Origin: Amorphophallus konjac
Taxonomy: Eukaryota; Streptophyta; Magnoliopsida; Alismatales; Araceae
DNA: 64,000 bases
Assembly (NCBI GenBank): GCA_022559845.1
Contig: CM040128.1
Coordinates: forward strand, 176,940,413 to 177,004,412
Reading direction: 5' to 3'
The notes below the pieces were generated by a model. The model was given only the letters and a program-made list of their open reading frames with translations, searched no databases and was not told the origin of the DNA. Below, in pieces: positions 45,888 to 57,419 of the stretch; position 1 is the first letter of the stretch; the number at the start of each line of letters is the position of its first letter. Made by a program: the position numbers and the translations under genes.

Positions 45888-47690
45888 TCATTTGGTTGTT
45901 TTAGATACCCAAATTTTCTTGGATCCCGAATGGTTAGTTGCACCTCTAGTGGGTGCCTTCCACAATTTTTGGACATGCATATCATCAAAATGCATTAAGG
46001 AGCAATCATGCATGATCTGCCTAAGCTCACCACAATAATGACAACAATCAAAAGACTTCAGATTTTTCTTGTAAGAATGATCATGGAATTTCTGTGGGTT
46101 TGTAGAGATGTTATCATTTTTTAAACTGAAGTAATTGTTCATCTTGTGACCGAACCTTCCACAATGAAAATAGTTCAATGGAGTAAATCTTTCAAATGGT
46201 CTTCTTGCATGAACATAAGAGTCATCAAAAGTTCTTTTTGTGTTCAAAAACTTTCTTAGCTTTGTGAAGTCATTCATTTTCTTGCATACTTCTAGATCTT
46301 CAAATTTCATCAAAAGGCAATCATGCATCATATGATCAAGTTCACCACAATAAAAACATGAGATTTTCTTTGTGGATGCATGTGTGTGTGCAACATGATT
46401 TTTCTTGACATTCATCGTGACACCAACAACATTTTTAGCCATTTGATGCATGTTTTATTTCTTTTTCAGATTTTCATTTGATCTCTTTGTTGTTTGAGGA
46501 GCAGATTGATTTGAAGATCTATTTCATGTGCTGGCTATGTTTGAACTATGGACAAATGATGTATAGACTTTATTTTCAAAATTCTTTTTGTTCACAGGAT
46601 TATAGCCCAGCCCCTCTCTTTAAAAATTCACCTTAGTCCCCAATATCTTGTTCAAATTTTCTTTCACATTTACAAACTTAGACAAGGATGCATTCAGGTC
46701 AACAATTTCAGATTCAAGGGATGCAATGTGCAATTCATAGTTAGCTATTTCTTGTTCAAGCACATGCATTTTATCAGATTCATCAACAATCACATATTTT
46801 CCTTTTTCAAGATTTTTAAGATTTTTCAATCTACTTTCAAGCAGGGAGATCTGAATTAGCATCGTATTATTCTCCTTTTTAAGTTCTTCATTTTCATTTG
46901 TAAGTTTACCATTCATAATCAATTCATTGCAAATATCATGATCAATAGAGTTTGATTCCATTTTGTTTCTTAGATCTTTTTCAGTTTTCTCCAATTGATC
47001 GATTTTGTTCTTGAGGGCAACATTTTCATTTCTCAAACAAGTAATGATTTTTTTGTGACATTCAACATCATGCTCTAAAAGTTCATTGAAGTTATCAAGC
47101 TCAGAACATTTATCACAAGATCCATTTTCATGGAGCATGTTTTCAGATTTCCTTTTCAATTTTCTGTTTTCCAACTTAACTTTCTTATATTATTTTTCCA
47201 ACTCATCATAAGCATCAACAAGATCATCAAGAGTAAATTCTTCAGAATCAGAATTTACCTCTTCTGCATTTTCGTCACTTTGTTGATCAACATCATCGGC
47301 CATTAGACATTTTTATCGTTCCTTCTCTTGATCTTTGATCAACCGGTCCATGAGCTCCTTTTCTGTACTACAAGAAGATACAAATAGATACTTGTTAGTA
47401 CTTACAGAAGCTTTCAATAAACTAAAAGCAGTAACATTATCATGGTGCATCATTTTATCCAGATTGGACCACTTGCTCTCATCTAGAGGTAATATGCGTG
47501 GACCATGATAAATCAATTTCAAAAGACTAGGATTAATAGAATTGATCACCACACACAATTTGCCTAGCCATGAATTAAAATCCGAACCAGTGAAGATTGG
47601 TAAACAATTCACATAGATATCTTCAGTCGAAAAATTCATGATTATAGAATGCACTAGGATCACTCTGTAGATCGCAAGATCTAGGGACAA
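45888..47690 (-). pseudogene. Y gag with coiled coil and CCHC knuckles
   Basis: On the minus strand, 47690-47313 reads an N-terminus with FTGSDFNSWLGKLCVVINSINPSLLKL and stops after ELMDRLIKDQEKER, again without the capsid core, joining to CLMADDVDQQSDENAEEV. Then a coiled-coil segment (47174-46620, ending SLSKFVNVKENLNKILGTKVNF) and knuckles CFYCGELDHMMHDC, YFHCGRFGHKMNNY (damaged) and CHYCGELRQIMHDC (46451-45888). The end LWKAPTRGATNHSGSKKIWV matches X. Stops at about 47312 and 47190 and shifts between segments kill it. The missing core is shared with X. Confidence 0.78.
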
Positions 47691-47699
47691 CAGAGCCTC

Positions 47700-47711
47700 G
47701 CTCTGATACCA
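47700..47711 (-). other. Primer-binding site of Y
   Basis: Minus strand TGGTATCAGAGC, two bases after the LTR end GGACCCAACA (TGTTGGGTCC on plus at 47714). Confidence 0.9.
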
Positions 47712-47713
47712 AT

Positions 47714-50439
47714 TGTTGGGTCCCGTAGTGCAGGAACACGAATCTAGAGGGGAGGTGAATAGATCATTCTACTAAAAACTATGTCCAAACAAAAATCACA
47801 AACTAACGCACAATGGAATTAACAAGATTGATAAGATTGAGGAATTTAATCTAAACAGATTTAAACTTAATTCTCTCAATCTCACCGAGCTCACACGATT
47901 GCATAAACAGATAAGATAGCGAAGCACACAATCACAAAGATCAAGCCACAAGACACGGGGATTTTTAAGGTGGTTCAGGACCATGACGGGCTCCCTACGT
48001 CCACCCCTCACCAAACCGGTAAGGCTTCACTACTGTAAGAACAGCCCGGGGATAAATCCCCACACATACACGGAGCCAAGCTCCACCACACACACGTAGG
48101 CCAATGCCTACACAACCACACGGGAGTAAACTCCCAACCACACACGGGGAACACACCCCAAGTTACACCCAAGCACACGTGCGGATATGCTCCACACAAA
48201 TCGACACACACACGTCAACACAAACACTCGGAGAACCCTTTCTCCGAACACCCACACAAAATATTCTTTTAGATGTATATGAAATGAAGACAAATAGATG
48301 CAATGACCCCCCAAACAAATTCTATAGATGGAAACTAGAAAGATGCATCAAGAATAAAGATCCCCTTCTTCAACAAAATATGGTTCTCCTTGGCTCGTTG
48401 ATGGATGTTCATGATTTTGACATCATCTTCTTCCTCTCCTCGAGCCGCTCCTCTTTTCCTTCTTCCACGAGCTCCAGATCTTCACGGAAGTAGATGATTT
48501 CTTCCTTGCAAGAGCTCCACCACGTTGCCCCTCTTTTCTTCACCTATACGAAAGAACAAATGAGCATTAAGGTTTATATATCACAAAAATCACAGCTCAT
48601 ATATATGCAAGAGAGAGTGGACAAAAGACACATAAACCCTTCCTAAAATATGTTAGAAACACCCTGATATGTTTAGGAACCTTTGGGGGGTAGTTTGGTA
48701 AAGTTTCATAGAGTTTTCATTGGGTTTTGAATACTTTCACATCCGTCACAGACTTGCCGGAAGGTGTCGACACCTACACCCTGCACACACAAAAACATGA
48801 AAAACGGAACTCTGGCAAATAGGTGTCGACACCTTCTGGGCAGCTTCACTGGTTAGAGCCAGTGAGCACTAGGTGTCGACACCAGGTGTCGACACCTTCT
48901 GCCCAGCAAGCACTAGGTGTCGACACAAGTGTTGACACCTTCTGCCCAGCACAAAGACTATTTAATGCAGTCTAATGTAGTCTGAAAAACCTTCAACCCC
49001 GATTGAAAGCATGATTTTTCCAAGTGAAAAACATGCATTAGAAGGTCTTAAAAATATCAATCAACCTTGGATTCAACAAGGAATGTGAAAAGTTAAATGA
49101 GCAAGATGCTACCATAAGACTATCATGAGAATCATGCATGAAGGGCACTTGAGAACCCATTTCATGAAAAATACTTCAAACCCATTCATGGGACCATTAA
49201 CAAGGGTATTGCAACCCATACACAATATGCATGAAAACTCATGAATACCAAGATAGTTTCCATCACATAAGCACACTAGCATTCAAGTGAACATTAAGCC
49301 ATTACACCAATGCAAGATTAGCATGCAATTGAAGTTTAAGAAATATGAACCAAATTCACCTCCTTTAGCTCAAGGATGATATTCATGAAAACCCATTTAC
49401 TCCTGTATATGTCTTCTCATATCAATCAACAAAAACACATTCCACCATATGACAAGTTTTTGTTGTGATGAAATTGAATCTCTCAATTGTCGAAATACGA
49501 AGGCATGAAAGCTCAACCTCAACCTCCTCCAATTCAAGCACACAAGGTGGGTAATAGATATTACCATGATCCACTTGATATGGGAGGGTATAAAAACCAC
49601 ACTTGGACCTACAAAAGCACAAGAGTATCAAGTTATCATATGTATGAAAGTTAAGAGCTCATAAACTTAATTCTTCCAAAAGAACCTCCACAATTTGTCA
49701 ACCATCCAAATGCTCATTGGATAAATAAATGTTTCCATAAAGACATAAGTCACAAGCTTTGGCATTTGAAGCACTTTGAATCTTCCATCGCATCCAAGGC
49801 ACATATAATGATATGGGAGCTTAATCATTCAATAGCATTTTTGTATCTTCATAGCCTTCAACATCAAGATGCTTCCACACGCACATGTAGACAATCATGT
49901 CAAATGCAAAGGCATATACAATAGCATTGGAACTCATTCATTCAAATGGCATTCTTGTTGATAAAAATCACATTCATCGATCATTGAATACATGAGGGGC
50001 ATTATTATAAACAAGAGATCTTCTTGAATCTTTCAAGCAACCAACCAAGGCAAATACAATGGTATTGCATCTCAATCATTCATTTAGCATTAGCCAAAGT
50101 ACACATGCATAACATGAGGCTCAATATGACATTTATCCAAGCATGTTTTCCACAAAATCTTTCTCATTGAATACAAAGCAATCTCACCAAATGTATATTC
50201 AATGTATGTGCAATGTGCTAACATCAAAGAACATATGAGCCTTATAGAAGCACAAATTCATCCATGTGATGATAGGGCATTATAACAACATTTTGTAATC
50301 ATCTCTACAACCATTTCAAACTTCATAGCTAGAGGATAAGGGGTTCAAGCACATGAAGACATGAATAACCATTCAAGAACAAGGCAAGCACAAGGCCAAG
50401 TAACAAAGTCATTTTGTAATCATCAAAATCACATACATA
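47714..50439 (-). repeat. 5' LTR of Y (2.73 kb)
   Basis: The plus strand reads TGTTGGGTCCC (47714) to CACATACATA (50439); the minus start is TATGTATGTGATTTTGATG where the other LTR has TGTGTATGTG. It holds a minus TATA box, TATATAAACC at 48571-48580, and a set of GGTGTCGACACC palindromes (48762-48940) upstream of it on that strand. Confidence 0.82.
48762..48940. repeat. GGTGTCGACACC palindrome cluster in Y LTR
   Basis: AGGTGTCGACACCT or close forms at 48762-48775, 48821-48834, 48871-48883, 48884-48897 and 48915-48927, and GTGTTGACACCT at 48929-48940. Between them is a further inverted pair, CACTGG...CCAGTG (48847-48864). Another copy lies in Y's internal region at 36221-36232. The perfect 12 bp palindromes lie about 190-370 bp upstream of the minus TATA box. 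Confidence 0.88.
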
Positions 50440-50945
50440 ATACGACATATATTTCTATCTCTTCTTAGATCTGCTCAAAGGTAGGTGTCTCTCAGGCTAA
50501 ATCTTAATTAAAGCATGCCACCTTGTTCGTTTTTCTGTCCATTGATACATGTTTCCCTAAATTTAGTTAAGAAATGAACAAGTTAGGGTCATTTTATTGG
50601 AGGGGTAATCACATTTTTCGTCAGAACCAGAACGTGCTATACCTTAGGAGCGCGTTCATAATCGCGCTGCCCCGACATGGCGCATTCTCCCAACACGGCA
50701 CGACACGGCACGGCACAAATAACTAAATAAATATACTAAGATTTTTGTATCAATTTAAATTCGACACACAATTTGAGCCCACATCTTATGCCCCTTGGGA
50801 CCTGACCCAAGGGTGAACTCTCCAACATATAAAGCCAAGGATGTTTTTCTAACTTCCAATGTGGGACTAAAAATTAGCCACTATACAATAGGAATTATAA
50901 CATTTGAAATCCATGTTAATTGTATGTATTTAGTCACCAAAAGTA
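50440..50945. other. Unassigned stretch right of Y
   Basis: AT-rich with a short GC-rich ACACGGCACGACACGGC run (50694-50715) and a block reading CTTCCAATGTGGGAC (50851). No gene or element end can be supported; the sequence at 50440 is the flank of Y. Confidence 0.35.
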
Positions 50946-51700
50946 AGGAAATGCAATATTAGCATGTTGAATTCTTACAGCATGTTAAAAATTATTTTTG
51001 TAGAATAAAATTATTTTTAGCATGTAAAAATCAATTTTTAACCAAAATATTAGTAAATTAATGCATGAAAAATATTTCCAGCATGTTAAAAATTACTTCC
51101 AACATGCTAAAATTTTTTTATTCATACTGAGATATAAAAAATATTTTTTAGCACGTGAATTTATTTTTTTGCATGATAAACCTAATTTCCTATTAAATAA
51201 TTAGTAAATTAATGCATGAAAATTACTTCTAGCGTGTTAAAATTACTTCCAGCATGATAAAATTATTTTCAGAATGTTAGAATTATTTTTAGCATGTTAT
51301 AACTATTTTCAGCATGTTAAATTTATTTTTCAGCATGATAATTCTATTTGCGTATCAAATAATTAGTAAATAAATGTAGAAAAAATATTTTTAGCATGAT
51401 AAAATTTATGTTGTTATCAGAGAATTTCTGTAATCAACATGGTAAACTTATCTTTATCATCCTATCAGTAAGTTAATGTATGAGAATTATTTTAGCATGT
51501 TAAGTATTAATTTTAGCATGTTAAATATTAATTTCCAGTATGTTAAAAATTAAATCCAGCATGAAAAATTTATTTTTATCATCTTATCAGTAAAGTAACA
51601 TATGAAAATAATTTTCAGCATGTTAAATTTATTTTTAGCAAGTTAGGATTATTTTCGGCATAAAAATCTATTTTCATAATAAAATTTTGATTTTTATAAT
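50946..51700 (+). repeat. AT-rich minisatellite, AGCATGTTAAAATTATTTTC unit
   Basis: About 25-30 degenerate copies of a unit near AGCATGTTAAAATTATTTTC, spaced 20-30 bp, with interspersed AATTAGTAAATTAATGCATG pieces that recur at 51051, 51201 and 51361. No coding frame. The higher-order pieces suggest amplification of blocks of several units. Confidence 0.8.
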
Positions 51701-52876
51701 AAATCATCGTTTTGGCTAAAACTAATGCATCTCTAATGTACAAAAACATCTTGTAAACATGTCTAAACACTTGTAAATCAAATGCACGCAAGATTAAACC
51801 ATGGAATTAAATTAATTCTATTAAACTCTAATTACTTGAATTTTCTTCCTAATTACCGTTCTTTCTTGAATTCGACGACTTAATGTCGTTAAACATGATG
51901 TCTTAAAATTATTATTCACTCCTCTTGCTACTTCTGAGATTTTTTGCCAGATCTGTACTTTGTACAAAAGAGCTTATTCTTGAAATTCATTGGCCATAGT
52001 GTTAAGTGGATGTCTAAACATACTTGGGATCTTATGATCTACCCACCCAATGTCTGGCATTAATGGGGCCCGGTCTGGTCCTAGGAGGAGCGCCCGAAAG
52101 TACTTGTGCCCATAGGAGTTGATTGACCATGGTGTGACATTGCACCGAAGTGCATGACTTGCTAGATTATTTATGACATTCCACACTTCGTTATTGTACT
52201 TGTTTATTTGTTACTTATAATTGCTTGAAATTACATGATATATTTGACTTGCATGAAATGGCCAAATTCTTTCATGATATTCTCTACATGTTCAATATTC
52301 AATACTTGAAATTATCTTGGAACCTTGTTATCATGTTATTACTTGAAATTCCGTATACAATTTCCTACTTGCTATTCATGATCTTAAACACTTCCCGATT
52401 TACTTGAAAAAATGTCCAAAATAATAAATTCTTAAATATTGCCTGATTATAGAGATATAAAATCCTATTGAGCTTTTTGCTTACCCTACGTTTTGGTAAA
52501 TTGTTACAGGAAATGAAATTGAACAAGGGAATGGACAAGCGTAAAAGAGTATTTTTCTTTTCCCTAGGATTTATGTAGGTCATTAGTGATTTTACAAGAA
52601 TGATGTATTTTGGATTTGGAAGTTGTTATTGCCTTTATGGCTTATCAATTAGTGTTGTAAACTTCATTTTGATAGAATAAAAGTATCATTTTCTCATCTA
52701 TCTTTCTTTTTAGAAATCAAATTGTACATGCTCTGATCGATACGCTTGTTTACGACTCGCTCACATTCCCGATATTCCGCGTCGGGGCGTGACAGTCTTT
52801 GTGGTATAAGCAAAGCCTGGATAAGCAACGGCCACTTGTCAACCTAAGCATGTTTACGACTCTGATCTATCTTTAC
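51701..52876 (+). repeat. Gypsy LTR end and primer-like site
   Basis: The sequence ends GGGGCGTGACA at 52794, a common plant gypsy LTR end, and seven bases on reads TGGTATAAGCAAAG (52802-52815), which fits a primer site of a related type. So this is the right part of a plus-strand gypsy LTR with about 80 bp of internal sequence, cut by T at 52877. The LTR's left end is not found; the minisatellite may be part of it. No gene. Confidence 0.5.
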
Positions 52877-53243
52877 TACTCATAAAGGGCTCTCAACGGC
52901 AGCGTGGATAAGCAATCGTTGGTCAACCTAAGCATGAAGAGTGCCAACCCTATCCGGGCGATAGGCATAGCTCGGATGAGGATCGGTCGGAGTGGGCGCT
53001 GAGCGCTAGCCTTTATCCCGGCGAGGGGATAGATCGGGCGTGTGTCTTCCTCCGACATGACTGACGCTCGGGCCTTCCGAGCCTAAGGGCCGCCGAGGAA
53101 GGGTTTGATCCCGAGTGATCTTATTGGGCTTTTGAGGCTAAGTGGGCCCTGCGTGGCTGTCACTTAGATGAGCTGGGTCTCGTTTGATCCTGATGGACCT
53201 AGTTCGGCTGCTCTTAGATGGGCTACAGAATTCCCCCTCTCCA
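52877..53243 (-). repeat. 3' LTR of T
   Basis: Plus strand TACTCATAAAGGGC...CCCCCTCTCCA. About 95% alike to 59481-59847 by eye. The first two bases are TA where the partner has TG. Confidence 0.82.
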
Positions 53244-53699
53244 CTTGTCCCCCTCCTACTCCCGAGCTTTGGTAAGCTCGGAAGAGTGGCCGTTAGGGTT
53301 TTGGACCAGCGTGGCTCGGGTGGGTGGAGATCTGGCGCTGTTAAGAAGCCACGTGTCGTGGTCACCTGGCCCCGTAATAATGATGATCTTGATGGGTTTG
53401 AACTGAAGGGGCCCCCTTTTCTCAGAGGTCGGAATGACACGCCGCCTTTCGCGTGGGAAAATAGGCGTTGTGCGCTTGTCGTCGCTCCAGACTCCCTCCA
53501 TTTTTAGGGTTTGGCTCTCCTTCGTGCTTGCTTTTGGGGCTCTTTGATGCGTCATGAAGACACGATGGAAGAGCAGAGGCTTGCAGCAGCGTTCGTGGAG
53601 TTGGCGGAAATAACTACGGAGGCAGTCCGATAGCTTCCTCTTCCTCCGGAGTCTTCGGGGTCCCGGGAGCATCTTTCTTCAAGTTCCTCTCCGGATTTC

Positions 53700-56202
53700 A
53701 TGGCGGATCAGCGTCCGGAGGTCGAAGAGTGGGAGGGCGAGCCTGCGGCGAGGGCGACGGCTCCAAACTGTAGTGAACTGGGGGAGGCGGAGGTGAAATG
53801 ACTGGAGCACCAATTTCTTCTGCCCCATAAGTTTTACTTCGCCGTGGCTGCACCACACAAGACATGCTTAGACTCTCGTACGGGCCACATCTGCACCTTC
53901 CTTCTATCGTGGAAGGGTGGGTTCCACCTTCCATTCGAGCCCTTTGTTCTTAAGCTTATCAATTTCTTTCGGTTGGCGCCCGTACAGTTGGTAGCCAACT
54001 CTTAGCTTCTTGTTTCCGCCTTTCGCATCCTCTGCCGTCAATGCGGGGTTTCTCCTTCCTTGGACCTCTTTCATTATTTTTTTGAGTTGAAGGCGCATCC
54101 CTCGGCCGGGAAGGGCTTCTATTTGATCCAGGCGAGGCGGAATAGGAGCTGTGTCTCCTTGGCCGTGAAGGATTCTTCGCATAAGGGGTGGAAAACTCAA
54201 TTCTTCTGGGTGGGGATTTTCTCGGTGGAGGAGACTTGGAGGTGTCCCGTAATCCCTAATTTCCATCCGAACATTCCTCCGAGGCAGGACGAGTTTCCTC
54301 CGGATGTGGAGGAGTATGCGGCCATCTTCTTGGAGCATCGCCAGTCTACGAATGAGCTGGTGACTCCGGAGAACATCGAGCGATGTCTTCTCCATCGGCT
54401 AAAGCCAACAAGTACGGACATCATGAGCTAGCCTTCTTGTCGAGCGATGAGGCCTTCGCTTCTTCTCTTGATTATATCTTCCTTTGCGCAGACGCCAGGC
54501 GGCCGACTTTGAAGGAGATTGCAGAGGTGATCGATCTCGGTGATGACTCGGCTACCGATGAGTCGGCTGCTCCCACGGGTCGCTCCCGAGCCCGAGATAG
54601 GGGCAAGGGGATGGCCCGGGAGGGGTCTTCCAGGTCACGGGGGTCCAAGTGCAAGGATCCCATGGAGGGCATGATCTGAGACACCGTGAAGGCCAGGAAG
54701 CGGGCCAAGAAGGTCGGGGCCGTCCCCGCAGTCGAAGGTGACCATGCCTCGACTCACCCCTCCACCGAGCATGATGGGGCTGACCCTACTGGGTGAGCTC
54801 TCCCACCCGCCGAGCAAGAGGGGGCCGAGGAGGATGGGGCTGCTCCTGCAGTCGGCGATGATGTTGGCTCGACTCTCCCCTCGGCCTGAGCCGAGGGGGC
54901 CGAGGCCGCTTCTGCGATTGGCAGTGGTGCTGGCCCGGCTCTCCCCTTCGCAGGAGCCGAGGGGGCCGTGGACGAGGCAGGCGATGCTGGGACGACGGTC
55001 GAGATTGGGGCATCGATTGAGGTGGGCGACGCTCCAGGTGGCGGTGCAGGTGCCGAGCCGGTCAAGGCTGGGGGGTCGCAAGAAAAGGTGACGTAGCCCC
55101 AACTGACCGAGGCACGAGGTGAGAACGAAGCCGCGGCTCGATCCGGGCCGACCGGCGGGACGTCGATCGAAGAGGGGTCTCTATTCCGGCAGCCTTGGAG
55201 AGGCTCGGCATCCAGGGCCCTCTGTACTAGGTATGTCACGGTATAGCCATGAAGGTGAAGGGGGGAGACAGGCAGCACTCCCCGTCTGCGGCCCTCGAGA
55301 TGGTTATGGAGGGCGGCTTGATCCTGGCCCAGATGGGGGCCACTCTGGCAGAAGCTTATGCCCGGTCGGAGTCAGAGCGGGCGAACCTGGCCTGGACCCT
55401 TGGTAGGTCTGACAGGAAGATGGCTCGGCTCACTGAGAAGCATGATGGGCTTCGGCGGGAGCTTTCCTCAGTTAGAGAGCTGGCGTGAGAGAGCCAGGTG
55501 GAGGCCCGGGCACTGACCGAGTAGCTAGCTAAGGCCCGCGAATCGCTAGAGAGGAAGAGCAGGCTTCTTGAAGAGGAGCGCATTGCTCGCGTCGAGCTGG
55601 ATGGCCGGTGGGAGGCTGAGCGCACCGAGCTGGTGGACCGAGCGGAGGAAGCCGAGAGCCTTCGGCGGGAGGCCGAGGTTGATCGGGCCGAGGCGGAGAA
55701 GCAGGCGGTGGAGGCTGAGCGGAGGTTAGCCGAGGCGGAGCAGGAGAAGGCCGAGCTCACTGGTACGGTGGGATCGACCGAGGCGGAGGCGCTCGAGCAG
55801 TACAAATACCTCGAGGCCTACCCGGTCGACCTTAAGGAGGCTGCCCTCCCCTACTACGAGTTAGCACTTCACCGAGGCATCCGTAAGGGGTTCAAGCAAG
55901 GCTACAATCGGGCCGTCTCTTATGCCGAGGAGTAGGCGTCCGAGACAACCGATTTCCCGTCCGGGCAATGCTATGACTCGAACTTGTCATCCTTAGGTTC
56001 CTCTGGTTCGGCGTCGGAGGAAGAAGATCAGGGGGGCTCTTCGTCCGAGGGGTCGCCAACTCTGGATGCCTCGGGAGGGCGCGCAACTGAGGCAGTTCCC
56101 ATGCCGGTGGGGTCAGTGCTAGGGTCAGCCGTCACCAAGGGTGCCAGGGGAAGACCGTTTGAGCCTTCCACTTCCGAGCTTCAGGGTGGGCCAGAGGCCT
56201 AA
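53700..56202 (+). pseudogene. T antisense ORF, PF04195-like protein and coiled coil
   Basis: An ATG at 53700 starts MADQRPEVEEWEG. In shifting frames follow GFHLPFEPFVLKLINFF, LAPVQLVANS, SLDLFHYFFELKAHPSAGKGF and GWKTQFFWVG, the signature of the 'putative gypsy type transposon' domain (PF04195) of plants; 54060-54431 is open. Then an acidic and Ala/Gly/Pro-rich linker (54460-55100), a coiled coil of Glu/Arg/Ala heptads (55303-55790, e.g. RAEAEKQAVEAERRLAEAEQEK), LEAYPVDLKEAALPYYEL, and a Ser/Gly-rich end to TAA 56200-56202. Stops at about 53811, 54678, 55098, 55486 and 55933 break it. Function in the family is unknown to me. Confidence 0.72.
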
Positions 56203-56938
56203 TGTATCTGCTTTGCATCCTTTTCTTGTATGTCTTTCCTTTTTCGAAGGAAAACTTTCCTTGTTGTGTAAGAAAAAAACGTAAGGCAGTAGCATTATGA
56301 TGAAGACTTAATTTTTTTGTATCGTCATTGCCATATTTTGTTTAGCATATCTGTAGTAGTTAGAAAGTGCCGATACTTTCTGCGTGGATCTCGCATGATG
56401 GTTGGGTGAGCGTCTGACAGGGTGTCTTTCCATTCTCTCATGCTTTGAATGTTTGGCCGTTTCGTGTGTCCCGCTGGGACAGAAACGAGGAGTTTGAGGT
56501 GACCGTTCGTAGGGAGAGGTCCCTTCGGCATGTTTTCGAGGGGAGAATCATTTAAGGAAAATAGCCTCCCTTCGCCTATAAAAGGTCTAAAGGGCGTCCC
56601 TTCCTCTCCACCGCTTAGGGTTTTCCCCGACAGTCTTTCCTCATGCTTTCTTCACGTAGCGTTGTGCTGTTATATTTGAAGCATGGAAGATGCTCTGGAA
56701 GATGAGGCTGCTGATGACGGAGGGCAGAGAGTCCTTGCTATTGAACCTCAGACGGTAGGTCGGCTCCAATCTTTACTCCTAGGGTCGGGTCGTCGTTTAG
56801 AAAAATCGTTAGCAGCTCGCCACCAGGCTCGGAGGTTGCTGGTTTTTCCTCGACTTCCTGGGGCCCCTTGTTCTTCCCGTCCGGCCTTGTGACTTCGACC
56901 GAGATATTATAGCACCTTCTGACCGTCGCCTGGTTACC
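56203..56938 (+). other. T middle non-coding region with plus TATA box
   Basis: After the antisense ORF comes T-rich sequence like a 3' UTR (56215-56340). TATAAAAG lies at 56577-56584 on the plus strand, followed by a CT-rich leader and an ATG at 56683 opening a 69 codon frame (MEDALEDEAADDGG) of no known kind. A transcript from here would run antisense through protease and gag. Confidence 0.45.
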
Positions 56939-57419
56939 TCAGACTTCCCCCATCCCGTTTCTAGTGGGGAACTTCATCTTTTTGTGATAGGTAGAGGGCA
57001 CCGCTTTCGTTCGGCTAAGGATTCCTCGGTCGAAGATTGCGTTGTATGCTATCATACCCTTGATCACTATGAAGTCCACCATGACCGTAACAGTTTTGGG
57101 TAGGGTGCCGAGAGTGACCGACAGGCTTAGGGCTCCCTTGGGATAAGTGGCTTGGCCATTGAACCCGCAAAAGGGGGGTTCAGATCGGGCGGAGTTTAGA
57201 CGGATTTTCCCCCATCTTAAAGAAATATTCGTAAGATAATACATCAGGGGCACTTCCATTGTCAACTAGAATCCTATCTACGGTACAATCGTTTATTATG
57301 GCCAATATGACTAGGGCATCATCATGCGGGGTGGTCAGCCTTTCCAGGTCTTGGTCGGAGAAGACTATGACCTGGGGCTCACTTGGCGGGGCCTTGGGAG
57401 GCTCGATGGCTCGGCTCAC
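56939..57419 (-). pseudogene. T aspartic protease
   Basis: The minus frame 57419-57180 has VIVFSDQDLERLTTPHDDALVI and RILVDNGSAPDVLSYEYF; the catalytic motif is VDNGS, usual for Tat-type proteases (D-N/T-G). After a frameshift near 57200 the next frame gives LYGFNGQATYPKGALSLSVTLG and TVMVDFIVIKGMIAYNAIFDRG, ending STYHKKMKFPT, where RT would follow. No RT follows. The order directly after gag is normal. Confidence 0.82.

Larger units (their letters stand above)
32570..50439 (-). mobile_element. Element Y, gag-only Copia-type element
   Basis: Minus strand: 5' LTR 47714-50439, primer site 47700-47711, gag 47690-45888, a long non-coding 3' internal part (45880-45381 and 36534-33397, split by element X), a purine tract read as AATGGGGGAGA near 33400-33410, and a truncated 3' LTR 32570-33396. 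No RT or integrase is present. Gag with coiled coil and CCHC knuckles, and the GGGGGAGA tract, fit the SIRE-like Copia group. It must rely on another element for enzymes. Older than X, which sits inside it. Confidence 0.8.

Noticed and set aside
381..47711. tRNA genes suggested by TGGTATCAGAGC matches
   Set aside because: Each match is a primer-binding site next to an LTR end; no cloverleaf around it.
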